From positions 1-64,000 of the forward strand of contig WFMF01000451.1 of NCBI GenBank assembly GCA_011033025.1: a stretch of 64,000 nucleotides of DNA, written 5' to 3'. The position numbers and the translations under genes are program-made. The notes under the pieces were generated by a model. It saw only the letters and a program-made list of their open reading frames with translations. It was not told the origin of the DNA and did no database searches. Positions 11,585-22,458 of this stretch are shown piece by piece. Source of the DNA: Beroe forskalii. Taxonomy: Eukaryota; Ctenophora; Nuda; Beroida; Beroidae. Numbering within the stretch: position 1 is the first letter of the stretch; every line of letters begins with the position of its first letter.

Positions 11585-12391
11585 ATCGTGTTGATTCGGG
11601 TTGTTTGGGGTTGATTTGCTTTTTTCTGTGTTGATTCCACTTGTTTCGGGTTGATTTGCCTTGTTTCGGGTTGATTTGCCTTGTTTCGGGTTGTTGTGGG
11701 TTGATTCAACTTGTATCGCCGAAACAAGGCGAAATTTCGGGTTGATTCGCTTGTTTCGGGTTGATTCGCTTGTTTCGCCTTGTTTCGGCTTGTTTCGCCT
11801 TGTTTCGGCTTGTTTCGCCTTGTTTCGGCGAAACAAGTTGAATCAACCCACAACAACCCGAAACAAGGCAAATCAACCCGAAACAAGCGAATCAACCCGA
11901 AACAAGCGAATCAACCCGAAACAACCCGAATCAAGCCGAATCGACATGAACTACAAGCAAATTTGCATTTTCCGTTTGTTTCGGGTTGATTCGCCTTGTT
12001 TCGGGTTGGTTCGCTTGTTTCGCCTTGTTTCGCTTGATATGGCAGCAAAAACACGAAACAACCCGAAACAACCCGAAACAACCCCGAATCAAGCCAAAAT
12101 TTTACTAAAAACTGGAACAACCCGAAACAACCCGAAACAAGCTGAAACAAGCCGAAACAAGTGGAAAATGCAAAACTGCTTGTTTCGGGTTGTTTCGGGT
12201 TGATTCGCTTGTTTCGGCTTGTTTCGCTTGTTTCGCTTGTTTCGGGCTGTTTCGGGTTGTTTCGGCTCGTTTCGCCTTGTTTCGGCTTGTTTCGGAAGGT
12301 TTTTGGGTTGGTTCGGGGTGGTTTCGGGTCGTTCCGCTTGTTTCGGCTTGTTTCGGGGTGGTTTCGCTAGTTCCTGCTTTTAGTATCTACG
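11585..12391 (-). repeat. CGAAACAAGC repeat arm (right)
   Basis: Mirror of the left arm. From about 12280 to 12391 it matches the reverse complement of 8154-8265 almost base for base, including the GGTTTTTGGGTTGG variant, while the inner part (11585-12050) is more rearranged. Frames of 60-180 codons across it are repeat artefacts. Confidence 0.85.
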
Positions 12392-13790
12392 GTAACAACA
12401 TGCATTCCATTACATCGTAATCAAATTGGTTATCTCACAAATACCATTTGACTTCTCGGTCTTTAGGTAGAATATTGCTTTTTTTCTAGTTACCGACAAT
12501 GCTGTTATGCTTACCAGATGCTAGCGTCAGGTATGATTGGCAGTGTTTAGAATAAATTTTAAATTTCCTCAATGTTATGTGTTAGATTATTAATTGCATA
12601 TCACTATAGGTGGAGTATTGGGTCATTGGGACATGTCATGTCTGATTCAGAATTCTAAACTGGAGTTTCTACTAAATCACAACATTGGAGATGAGAGCAT
12701 CCTTTACAACCCTCTTTGTTCTGAAATTGGTATGTGCCCAAGAGAGAACCCAGTCCATCAGTCTCCTCCTGGTGATATTTGCCTCATATCAGAACAATGG
12801 AAATCGTTCATGAACTCTCCGTTTTATAAGGATTCATTAGTTAAAACCCTCTGACAGAGGATACTTGAGTTGATTGCTGGATATAAAATGTACCTTATGC
12901 GTTCAAAGAACCCTATCCAAATAACCCTGCCAGTATTGACCAATGACTATTATCAGAACCTTAAACGAGGGTGGTCCTATTCCTGCAAACGCTATCAAAT
13001 CAAAGGCAAATTCGACCTGAAAAATGATTTGGATCATTACAAAAGAAAAAAAATAATGGCTAATTTTTCCAAAATTCCAAGCAGATGCTATCAATTGTTA
13101 TGATAACATTAACACGGCTGCTCTAAAGAATGAAGTCTTGAATTGGCTGAATTGAGCACCTTTCTATCACATTCTTAAAACCAAAGTTCGTTCCCATAGC
13201 ACTGGCTCAATCAAAGCTGAAAATTGTATAGCTATACCATCCATCACAAGAACTCATCTTGAATTCGAGCTCATTGTTAATAAGATAAGTTCATCATTCA
13301 AGTACTCCACTGTCACTAAAAAAGTATTCTACTTTTGATTCAGAATATATATAAAAGCAACTATTAGAAGATTTATATGTCAGTCTAACATCTTTACAGC
13401 TATCATGGAGGTGAATTTTTCAAAAGAAATGGTATTCCACAGGGTGCATACATATCAAAACACTCATGTGACATCTACTTCGCTCATATGTTTCAGGTTT
13501 TGAATCTTAGCAGCAACAGCCTTTTTCGTATTTTCTAGCAGATACGGATGACTATCTATTGCTGTCATTGCAGAAGGGGGAAGTTGATGAATTTAAGAGG
13601 AACTGTTACATACTCCGGAAATTTTGATTTACTATTGAACGAAAATAAGAGTGTATTGAGTGATATGTAAGAGTGTAATATAGTAATATGTATAAGTTAC
13701 GAGGAAGGACAGAAGAATATCGTGTATTATGAAGTAGATATCAATTTGCTAGATTTGACGAAAAATCTCCATAATCAATGAATCTTCCGA
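12392..13790 (+). pseudogene. Decayed TERT-like reverse transcriptase, copy 2
   Basis: Collinear with 6709-7935 and more complete. Motif A is D-A-I-N-C-Y-D-N-I-N at 13084-13113. Motif B' is GIPQGAYISKHSCDIYFAHM starting at 13431, which fits the telomerase pattern GIPQG-x3-S-x3-C-x-[IL]-Y-[FY]-[AG]-x-M. Motif C has D-D-Y at 13547-13555 in A-D-T-D-D-Y-L-L-L-S, then GEVDEF. Frames change between motifs and stops interrupt them (for example after the VNKISSSFKYS block and between 13500 and 13541). An upstream block at 12594-12854 with SPPGD and a 77-codon frame at 12870-13103 probably belong to the same gene. No convincing motif 1/2 was found. Penelope-type RT, a relative of TERT, is the main alternative. 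Confidence 0.6.
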
Positions 13791-14050
13791 TATTTATTAT
13801 TATGTTATTGACTATGTTATTGTCGGTTTGTTTAGTTCACAGACTCATTTTGTAAACTTTCATTGCGAATTTACCAGTCCACTCCTGATTCCATATATCA
13901 TGTCCGGACGAATTGTGCATCTATATTCTATGTTGCATATTTTTTCCCTCTCCAATTGCGTTTTTGTTTTACAAAAAGGCAAATGAGAGGGTTAGCAGAG
14001 ATCGTGGTTTGGAGGATTTTGGGAGAATTTGTGTATACTACCTTTATCCG

Positions 14051-15823
14051 CGGGGGAGATTCAGGTACTAAGTTGCAGACACAGGGCCGACGATCCTGCA
14101 TTTTGGCCTTTTTTGAGTTGAGACCACCCACCTGTATTTTGGTACCTGGGTACTAAGTGGTTTTGGCATAAAAAATTAAGACACCCACCCTAAATTTAAG
14201 TTTTTGAGCAGTTCCAGAATAGAAAATTTAATTCCAGACTCTGGTAGTACAAAGGAATCTGAAAAATTGCTATTTGAGTATTTGATATTGAAATAGGCAC
14301 AATTACAATAGTTTCAACCATCATACAACTGAATTCCTCATTTATTTTGTGCCAGGCAAAGTTGAAATTCGTGCCCACTGCCCTGCAATAACCTTGTGGG
14401 AAAACATCTTCCCACAGTTATAAGCAATTTTTTATGCTCTTCGGTATTTTGGATTTATTTTGTCCAGTGAAGGCTTATTCATAATCAATCGACCCAAGCT
14501 CTCCTCTCCATTTCATTCCCTTCATTCCTTTTTTATAAAGCCCTAGCCCCTACATTTGGGTGCGTCGATTATTGTTGTTTTTTTTGAGATAATCATGATG
14601 GTGGAATGTTTTTGTTGCTTCATCTGTAATCTGGTTCTAAAATGACTCTGGTAGCAGTTTTTGAGAACAAAACTGAAGTTTCATGGTTTAACCAGTCATA
14701 TGATATTTTAGCACGTCATGCTTTTCCAAGTGAAGTTGGAGGTGATTCTTTATCTTTACCTACAATCTTTCGAAATAGAGGATATTCCAGCTTGTTTTAT
14801 AGCTCTGAAAACCTAACAGTATCCGAAAACTTTGATTGGGCCCAAGCCAAAAGCATAGAATCAAAATTTCGGATTTTGATCGCGTGACTTAGATCACATG
14901 ATCATGAAAATTAATAAGATGCGTTTTTAATGTTTACATATAATGAACTTTAGATACTGCAATCGTTTTGTCAAAATATATAAAAATTAATTTGCGACCT
15001 GATAGTGATGAAGTTAAATTTTCCATTTCGGCTAAGGGGACGAGAACTAAAATTCTTAATATGGTCATGACTAGCTAAGAATTGCCCTAAAATCGCCACT
15101 TTAATGATTCCACTCGAAACTTTTGGATCTTTATCAAATTATCAAGGTTTTCATAACCATTTACCTAACACTTAGGTGTGTTGGTAAAGTACCTACGTCC
15201 TAACCCTTTACAGGATTTATGGGTGACTACACCATGTTCGAAGTTTTGTGACCATCTTTCTAGCTTGCACAGCTCATTGCACATTGAAAATTTAAGTTTC
15301 AATTCATGTGAGCACTCCATACGAAAGCACTAGGTATTCTTAGAGCGCACCTTAAAAGTGAGATATTACTTAAAGAGTGAGATATACCAGAATATGTTCA
15401 TTGTACAAGTGATTAAAACCAAACAAAATTGCTAAATGTTTACAGAATGTTTGGTGGCCAGGTAGCTCAGTCAGTCGGATTTAGCAATCGAGAAGTTGCT
15501 GTTCCTGCTCATTCTAATTTTGTGCTAACGTGCGTGTTATTTGGCTCCAAAATGTATCGCATTATCTAATTAATGTGTGATCAGGCAGAAAATTAAATTT
15601 TGGAGATGAATTTCCCGCAGTTTACGGGGAAAGTAAATATTTCACACTCTGATACTACGAAATCAGTAGATATCGACGTATTTTAGTACCCAGGTACCAA
15701 CTGATTTTCAAATTCCAGCTGATGACCACGTATTTTAGTACCCAGGTACTAAACGACATTCGAGGGAAAAATAGACCCACCCACCGGCCCTGTGTCTGCA
15801 ACTTAGTACCCGAATCTCCCCCG
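14051..15823. mobile_element. 1.8 kb inverted-repeat element with 7-bp duplication
   Basis: The left end CGGGGGAGATTCAGGTACTA (14051) mirrors the right end (TAGTACCCGAATCTCCCCCG, to 15823). The arms continue through TTGCAGACACAGGGCCG and a TACCTGGGTACTAA block, about 110 bp in total. TTATCCG flanks both sides (14044-14050 and 15824-15830). Inside are an 81-codon plus-strand frame of unknown origin (14642-14887) and a tRNA-like segment near 15455-15530 (GGTAGCTCAGTCAGTC). No transposase is seen. Confidence 0.75.
14642..14887 (+). CDS. Unrecognised short ORF inside the 1.8 kb element
   Basis: 81 codons starting MTLVAVFENK. The composition looks protein-like, with SLPTIFRNRGYSSLFYSS in the middle, faintly reminiscent of sulfatase-family spacing, but no catalytic motif is present. 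It has no upstream splice acceptor or partner exon that could be confirmed. It could be a captured exon fragment or chance. Confidence 0.2.
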   Translation: MTLVAVFENKTEVSWFNQSYDILARHAFPSEVGGDSLSLPTIFRNRGYSSLFYSSENLTVSENFDWAQAKSIESKFRILIA

Positions 15824-15854
15824 TTATCCGTACTGTTAATTCTGAAAAGTGCCC

Positions 15855-15945
15855 GGGTGGGGGAGAAATCTCTAAATATGGGGGAGAAATCTCTAAAAAT
15901 GGGGGAGAAATCTCTAAATATGGGGGAGAAATTTCCACAAATGGC
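15855..15945. repeat. Four tandem copies of a 22-bp GGGGGAGAAATCTCTAAA unit
   Basis: The unit is GGGGGAGAAATCTCTAAAtatg with small variation, four copies. It starts 32 bp outside the right end of the 1.8 kb element and shares the GGGGGAGA start with that element's terminus. Confidence 0.8.
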
Positions 15946-16019
15946 GTAAGAATTAGCTAAGAATTCAAGCAACTGCTCCTTTATAATATCAGTCAAGTCG
16001 GGTTATTTTGGAGTTTTTG

Positions 16020-16110
16020 GTGTAGTGGCATCGAGTGAAACTGTAAACTTCTGTTAGCTGACAGGAATTTGGGTTCGATGCTCAGGTCATTCTAACCTTG
16101 AAATTGATTT
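16020..16110 (+). repeat. tRNA-like (SINE head) segment
   Basis: GGTGTAGTGGCATCGAG followed 45 bp later by GGGTTCGATGCTC resembles the A and B boxes of polymerase III promoters. No proper cloverleaf acceptor stem was found, so this is probably a SINE head or tRNA relic and not a functional tRNA gene. Confidence 0.4.
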
Positions 16111-16889
16111 TTTATAAAATCTCGTCAGATCGATTTCATCAAATCTTTTCACGCTGAAATAATTCAAAATATTTACAGTATAATTTTCCACAGTTTTTAT
16201 TGGAGTTTGAAACATTTAGCTTAAATTTCACCTTGAGCAACTGACAATGAATTAATGATTTGAGTGCGACGATGGATCATGAAGATTGGTCCAAGGAATT
16301 GAGCAGGATTTATCCCCGTAATTATATCCAAATCTGCAATCGTTTTTATAACGGTACCTGCTCATTATTTCTATTGTCATGTTTATTGGCCTCTTCAATA
16401 CATGCAAAAGGAGTCGGGATGCAACAATAAGGTGCGACGGCTTGATGTCAAATTGTCAACAGCAAAGAAAATGTAATGCATAACAAAAATGAACCCCGTG
16501 GTTATGAAACTTGGAACGGGGCGCAACAAAACGAATCTTAAAAGAGTTGTACGAATTGTGGTGATTGCGCGCGCGTAGAATTTGCCACGTGCATCGGGAC
16601 CGATCAATCGCCCACGTGCGTGCGTTAAATCAAGCACATAGGAGAGGGAAATTAAGCGCCTGCATACGGGAACAACGGACAACAAGAAAAGCACCGGCAG
16701 GCGCAATTCTTGTTAAAGTGAGTTGATGATAATTATTTATCTCATTCATTCAGATCACTCGTTGATTATCGTTTCTATCATAGTACTGCTGATATATATC
16801 ATACTACTATAACAGCTGTAGTCTGTATAGTAATTGACAGCAGAGCAATCTCACTGAAAACTTTCACCATTGCCGTATAGTAGCAAGGT
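16111..16889. promoter_or_regulatory. Upstream region of EDC3
   Basis: The sequence becomes GC-richer at 16480-16690, with CCACGTGC twice (near 16585 and 16612) and GCGCGCGC near 16568, consistent with a CpG-type promoter for EDC3. A 103-codon minus-strand frame here has no recognisable content. The transcription start cannot be fixed from sequence. Confidence 0.4.
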
Positions 16890-19800
16890 ATGACAACAGA
16901 CTATGTGGGGTCTCTGGTGACTGTGAAGCTGGTCAATGGTAGCACTGTCCAGGGAAGAGTTACCAAGATCACAGCCACGTCCCTGTCCCTAGCTGACATC
17001 AGCCATAACAACTCTGTATGTATATGTTGTTATTATTTCTGTATTGACATATTGGATTTCACAGAAACTTATCTCAATTTACTATAATAATTAGCCCTAA
17101 TACTTAGATACGTTAAGCAATAAAGTAATTAGAAGAGTTTGAACAATTGTTTAGAAAGCAAATACTTATCAGAAACAAGAGAATGCTGATCTACAAGTCC
17201 AAGATATAGCAGATGTTGACATAGTTTCATTGCCCTCTGAAAATGTTAGGTTAGTAGTATTTGGTACTTTGGCAGGTTCAGTGTAGTAAAAGCTATGTGA
17301 AGTTTTTTTTGTGTCCTAAGTAGTGACTTAATGAATGGAATAACACCGACTACATGGCTTTCATAGGACTTAAGGTTGGGAGACCCTTGGTCGACAGAAA
17401 CTGGATCAATAACGAAAAGAAGATGCGGGCGCTGCTACCTTGCATTCGACTTAATCATGTATTGCCTGTTACTGGGCGCTATGATTTTACTATGATTTTA
17501 AAATTTCAATAATACAATTGAAAGATGAGGGATCCGGAGCCCCTGTCCCCACAGTCCCACTTCCCCTAACTTAGCGTTGGTCCCTTGATCCTGTTATCAC
17601 TGTCAACTCTAAACTCTCTGGAGTGAGAGAACTGAGTTACTGACATGAAACTATTTCAGAGAGCAAAAGACAATCACCATTATGCGACGTCAAGGCAGTC
17701 CCAACCCTGGGAAGAGTCAGGTTCACCCTAACCCTTCTGATGTTATGTCAGAGACAGCAAAACGGAAACCGTTCAAAAAGGTAACCACATTGTTTTCAAG
17801 GCTCGAAGGCACTGAATTCTTTTTGAACATTCTATGTTCATTGCTTCTGAGTTATGAAGTTTTAATCTTTTGTGAATAGCTGTGTGTGTGACTGGGTATA
17901 CCATTTCAACATCTCAGTTTTTGTTGTTTTGCTTCAGATCCTTCTTCAGTTTTCAGATTTAGCCAATGGTTCAAATTTGTGGCACGAGAGGGACCTAAGT
18001 GTACCAAGTGTACCAAATTATGGGATTTGGTACAAGTGTATGTAACCCGAAAATTAGTCGTCACATTTTGATGAAACTTTACAGTTAGCTCAAGCATGAA
18101 CCAAAAAACATAAAACGGTCAAAAAATTAGGGGGTCTAAATGCTAACTTACGAGCTATATTCAAGCACAAGAAAATATAATTCTAGCGATTTTCTCAGTA
18201 TTTTGGTACAACGATTGCTTGAAAACTGGTCGTCACATTTTAATAAAACTTTCCAGTTAGGTCGAGCATGACTAGAAGAACATAAAACTGTCAAAAAATA
18301 GAGGGGTCTATATGCTAAATTTCGAGATATCCCCGAACACAAGGAAATACCATTTTTCTTTTGTTTTGTTATAGCTCGGAAGTTAGCTCATACACCACCC
18401 AATTTTTTGACGTTTTTATGTTAGTTGGGCCATAGTCGACCTAATTGGAATTTCTCATAAAAATGTGACGACCAGTTTTCGAGTAATCGATGTACCAAAA
18501 TACCGTAAAAATCGCTAAAATAACATTTCCATGTGTTGGATTATATCTCGAAAGTTAGCACATAGACCTACCAATTTTTTGACGTTTCTATATTCTTTGG
18601 GTCAAGCTTGACTTAAATGAAAAGTTTCTTTAAAATCTGACTAGTAGTTTTCGCAAAATTGTTGTACCAAAACACCTTACTTTCGGCAGTATTTTTGGTA
18701 CACTTTCGATTTATGTCCTACTGTGTGGCACAATTTGCCAGTTCTTTTCTGCAGCGGCGGTAACATTTCTGTATCATGTCAGCATTAGGTTCACGCGCGC
18801 GAAGCGGCGCGCGCACGTACGGTACGGTGCGGTTCCGCTATTTGGCCGGCCTTGATTCTTCGGGTGTTTTGTCAATTTTACTCATAATTTGAATCCATTG
18901 TTTTACTATAATTCGACAGTTTTAGGTAGGATTGACTAACAGCGACTGTTGTACAAACTGATCTCTAAGCCTTCCGCCCAAAAACAATCATTTTCAGGAA
19001 GATGCGTTTTCTGAACCAACCACCAACATGACGACCGACTTTGACTTCGAATCCAGCAACAAGCTCTTCCAAAAGGAGGCAATATTTGACGAATGGCGTC
19101 AACAAGACGGCTGTTTACCGAAACGGAATCCAGACAAAATGAAAGCTTCTGAAATGGTGATAGAAAGTAGTGCGCCCCTTGCAGGGCCAGAGTTTGAGGG
19201 GCACTTCCTTACTGACGACCAAATACCCGTGGTGGGTCTGACTCTGTCTAAGCGAATAGCGCTCTTCAAACGAGTCATTGGCTCCGGACTTAGCTACAGT
19301 CATGCTGTGAGTGTGGCAGGAGTTTCTATTGCCCAGATGGTCATTCAGGTATGTAGTGCTTCAAAACCATTTCCTTTGATCAATTCTTTCAGTAAACCGA
19401 ATGAAACTTTACGGATATTTCGTGCATTTGTAGGGCATCCCGTCATTGGAGTTTAGAATCATTTTGATCTCCAGGGGCGGAGTTATGACAAAACCCGGTT
19501 TTTAGCTCTGACACAACCACAGACCACGTAATATCCTGCCAAATACTAACTTGGTAACTAATGTCCGATAAGGAATAATGTGGGGTTGTGTTGAGAAGTT
19601 TAAACATAAGAAACTTCACCTAATTGCAAATCCAATAGTGAGTTTATATGCCGTATTATTACAGGTGATAGGAGGGAGTTGTCGTATAAACGCACAGAAC
19701 CACAACAAGCCACCAGTAGTTGTAGTGCTGGTGAGCAGCGGGGAGAGTGGCAAGGTGGCACTCACCACCGCCCTCCACCTTCTCCAGCATGGACTGCATG

Positions 19801-20571
19801 TCAGGGTAGTCATCATGGCACCGCCCAACGGCTGTGATGGACTCATCAACATGCTCACCAAGGCGCAGTGCGTCAATGTCAAGGGGCTACATGGCCTGCC
19901 TAATGTCATCGATATCATCATAGATGGGACCCAGGTATGGTTTACTTTAAATGCAAACCAGTTTGAAGGTATAAAATACAGCGTTTGCTGGGAACTTTAA
20001 ACTACCGTTAAATCGACCCCATAATAGAGATAAAGCTGAATATTGACTTCCTTTCGGAGGCTTGTATCCGAATCAAGCATGTATCCTTGTGTCCGTATTA
20101 ACGCACTATGTTCTAGGACCGAAACACACTACACAGCTGGCCTGAGTGGGTTAATTCTGTGCTGGACTGGACATCCCAATCCACCGCTCCCATTCTTGTC
20201 ATTGATCCCCAACACCCTAACCAGTTACCCAAGAGTCCTGTCCCTCCTAAGTGGGCGTGTGCTCTAGGAGCTCCACTCGTTTCACAGGGCAAGGTAGGAG
20301 TTCCTCGTATCATGACAAAGTATCTTGTGTTGAGTATTCTAGTACGAACCCTTCGGTGTTCCTGCTCCCTGTAAATCGACCAGATAATCTATTACCATTT
20401 GAACATACTTGTATAGATTCTCACCCTTGATACGTTTAATATCATCAGGCTGGACGACTGTTCTTGGTAGACATTGGTCTGTGCCCCTCTGCATTTAGAG
20501 AGGAGAACATTCCTTACCGCTCCCCCTTCTTCGACAAGTTCATCATACCTCTACACAGAAATACTGCGTGA
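16890..20571 (+). CDS. EDC3: EDC3, enhancer of mRNA decapping 3 (7 exons)
   Basis: Exons 16890-17015, 17155-17249, 17660-17780, 18998-19348, 19665-19934, 20117-20293 and 20449-20571 all have GT/AG borders and join in frame to 420 residues. Residues 1 to about 70 form the LSm domain that binds DCP2 (MTTDYVGSLVTVKLVNGSTV, QGRVTKI). A short basic linker follows. The FDF motif (TTDFDFESSNKLF, F129-D130-F131), known to bind the DDX6/Me31B helicase, comes next. Residues 165-420 are the C-terminal YjeF-N Rossmann-like domain used for dimerisation and RNA binding, with VVVVLVSSGESGKVALTTAL, APILVIDPQHP, LFLVDIGLC and SPFFDKFIIPLH. The protein acts in cytoplasmic P-bodies as a decapping activator. It is shorter than human EDC3 (508), mainly in the linker. 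Intron 3 carries an inverted-repeat insertion. Confidence 0.95.
17978..18734. repeat. Imperfect foldback repeat in EDC3 intron 3
   Basis: Two units (about 18045-18210 and 18215-18330), each with GTCGTCACATTTTGATGAAA, ACATAAAACGGTCAAAAAAT and a TTGGTACAACGAT-type block, are followed by two units in reverse orientation (18365-18480 and 18545-18665). The outer ends are loosely paired: TGTGGCACGAGAGGGACCTA against TGTGCCACACAGTAGGACAT. It is probably a non-autonomous element; no duplication was identified. Confidence 0.65.
18793..18850. other. CpG-rich patch in EDC3 intron 3
   Basis: CGCGCGCGAAGCGGCGCGCG followed by CACGTACGGTACGGTGCGG is an abrupt CpG-dense patch in an AT-rich intron. It contains a short palindrome (CGCGCG-aag-cgGCGCGCG). 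Function unknown. Confidence 0.4.
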
Positions 20572-22458
20572 CAGTTCGACGTTAGTGCTCAGTGCAGTAC
20601 AAGGTTTCAAGCTCTTCATAACCAACTTCAAATGATTTGTTTTGCATGATGCAAATAGGAGCCAACTATTCAAGCTGCCGTGGACCCTCGGCAAATTCAA
20701 TGCTATTTGATGGGAATAGCAAGTATGTTTTAAATCTATATGAACATTTACGCGTGTTCATTTTATTGTGGCTTCAATACCTCTCTTCCATACGATAGAA
20801 AATGGTCGCTTATATTACGAAAGAGACCTGACCCCTGTTAGCAAGTAGGGGCGGACCGTTTGCTAAGTATTCAAGTTTACAAGGGAAATCTTGATGAACT
20901 ACTGCCAGCAATAGCAGTGAGGACTAACTAGGACCCCCACCCCTTTACGAGGACTGACAATTGTTTTACGTTTTTTTTCGATCGAAATTGTTGTTAGTTT
21001 AAATCATGTTTTAAAGCTTTGTCTGCGGCTATGTCAACTAGTAATATTTAGATATTAAACAGATAGGTATCCGGGCGTAACTCACATGGTGTGGGAAGTG
21101 GCACCTACAGGCTGCAGAATGAAGCAGCTTTTTGGTCTATTGAAGTATTGAGAAACCACTAGGTAGATCTATTAGCATTCCATGACTGTAAAGACGAAGT
21201 ATATGCAGGTCCTGCATTGTCAAAATTATCTAAATTATGTGGTATATATTATATTGATTGCGTTTTTCGTTTTGGATTATTTATAGTGCCAAGTTTTTAT
21301 TTTATATACACACTACACTTACATGTTTTAGTTTGATAAATGGTTATAATAATATTTATTATTTCGTACATGTTGCGCAAACAAACTTTTATGTTTGCAC
21401 GTTCGTGCCATGCTGGCTTTTATTTCAGTGTTAGGTTTTGGAAGGGTCTTACCTTATTGGCCCTTATTTGAAAAGTGTTCTTGGTCCTTTAATAACGGCC
21501 AATAAGGTGTTGCAATTTTATTGGTAGTTCCTGTTTTAATGGAATTTGATTACAAATGTACCAATTTTCGTGATCCTTTTTGGTTTTCTTGAATTAATCC
21601 TGCAGTTTGAAACCGCATTTTTAATAATTCAAATAAAATGAATAATGATCATTATACCCCTCCCAAGCTTGTTTTAGCGACCGTGTAAGTTTGGTTATAC
21701 GGTCTTCACTGAATTACAGTGCAAAAAAGCTTAAACTGAAATTTGATTTTATAAAGGAGCACTCAAATATCTACTTAAGCGTTGAATCCGGACGAGGGTC
21801 GTCAGACCCGAGTGGGAAGAAATACTGTTGTTTGGTCGAAGAATAGTCGGTTCCAGCTGTTTCCGGTCGGGGTATAATCCGGTTCCATGATCTCAGCTGT
21901 GACCGTATACCTTCGATAATGGACTTGGCACGCCTCGTCCATTATCCAACTTACACAGTCTTGGCTGTTGCCTTGACCATGTAAGTTGCGGTATACGGTC
22001 ACCACTTCGACATGTAACCGCTTATTAATTCTACTTTACAATTTTGTTATCAACATCGGTAGAATTAAAAATTTATAGAACATTTTAATTCATATTCTTC
22101 ATTTTCACTAATTTGCCGCATTTAACCCCTCAACTATTCACAGATAGTGTATGTCAAATGAAAAATGTACTCCTACTCCTGGTACCTTGAGAATGGGATT
22201 TGTAAGTAGACTGTAGAGCACTTCATAAAACACTTTTGGCCTTTGGGCTTCACCCTGTAATTTTATGTCTGTTATACTGAGACGGACAACGTGCATAGTA
22301 CATAATTATCAAATAATGATTTAAGGCACACAATTGATGACATGGTAACTAATTTTCCTTGATTTTTGTAAGCTGTCAAAACGCAAATTTAAACTCCAAT
22401 GGAAAACAAGCATCTTATAGAAATCGAAAATTAAGTTTACTTTATAAAATGCTTTGTG
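20572..22458. other. EDC3 / GalNAc-transferase convergent intergenic region
   Basis: No gene is supported. AATAAA-type sequences occur near 21630. At 21890-22010, GTGACCGTATACC and GGTATACGGTCACC form a 14-bp inverted pair about 75 bp apart, enclosing TGGACTTGGCA...TCCATTATCC. This suggests a small element or structured transcript end. Both flanking genes point into this region. Confidence 0.5.

Larger units (their letters stand above)
8154..12391. mobile_element. 4.2 kb foldback element with simple-repeat inverted ends
   Basis: The outer ends CGTAGATACTAAAAGCAGGA... (8154) and its mirror ending at 12391 match without a mismatch over at least 40 bp. The flanking direct repeat is GTAACAACAT (8144-8153 and 12392-12401). 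The arms (8154-8950 and about 11585-12391) are built from variants of CGAAACAAGC and CGGGTTGATT. The interior (8951-11584) is AT-rich and codes for nothing recognisable. Long arms made of short repeats are typical of foldback elements, some of which use MULE-type transposases that make 9-10 bp duplications. No transposase is encoded here, so mobilisation in trans is inferred. Confidence 0.85.

Noticed and set aside
11554-12420. Frames up to 180 codons rich in FRLVS or NKPKQ
   Set aside because: Same repeat artefact in the opposite arm of the foldback element.
16395-16706. 103-codon minus-strand frame with hydrophobic start
   Set aside because: Overlaps the CpG-rich EDC3 promoter, with no recognised domain and no splice partners.
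19616-19921. 101-codon minus-strand frame
   Set aside because: Antisense shadow of EDC3 exon 5.
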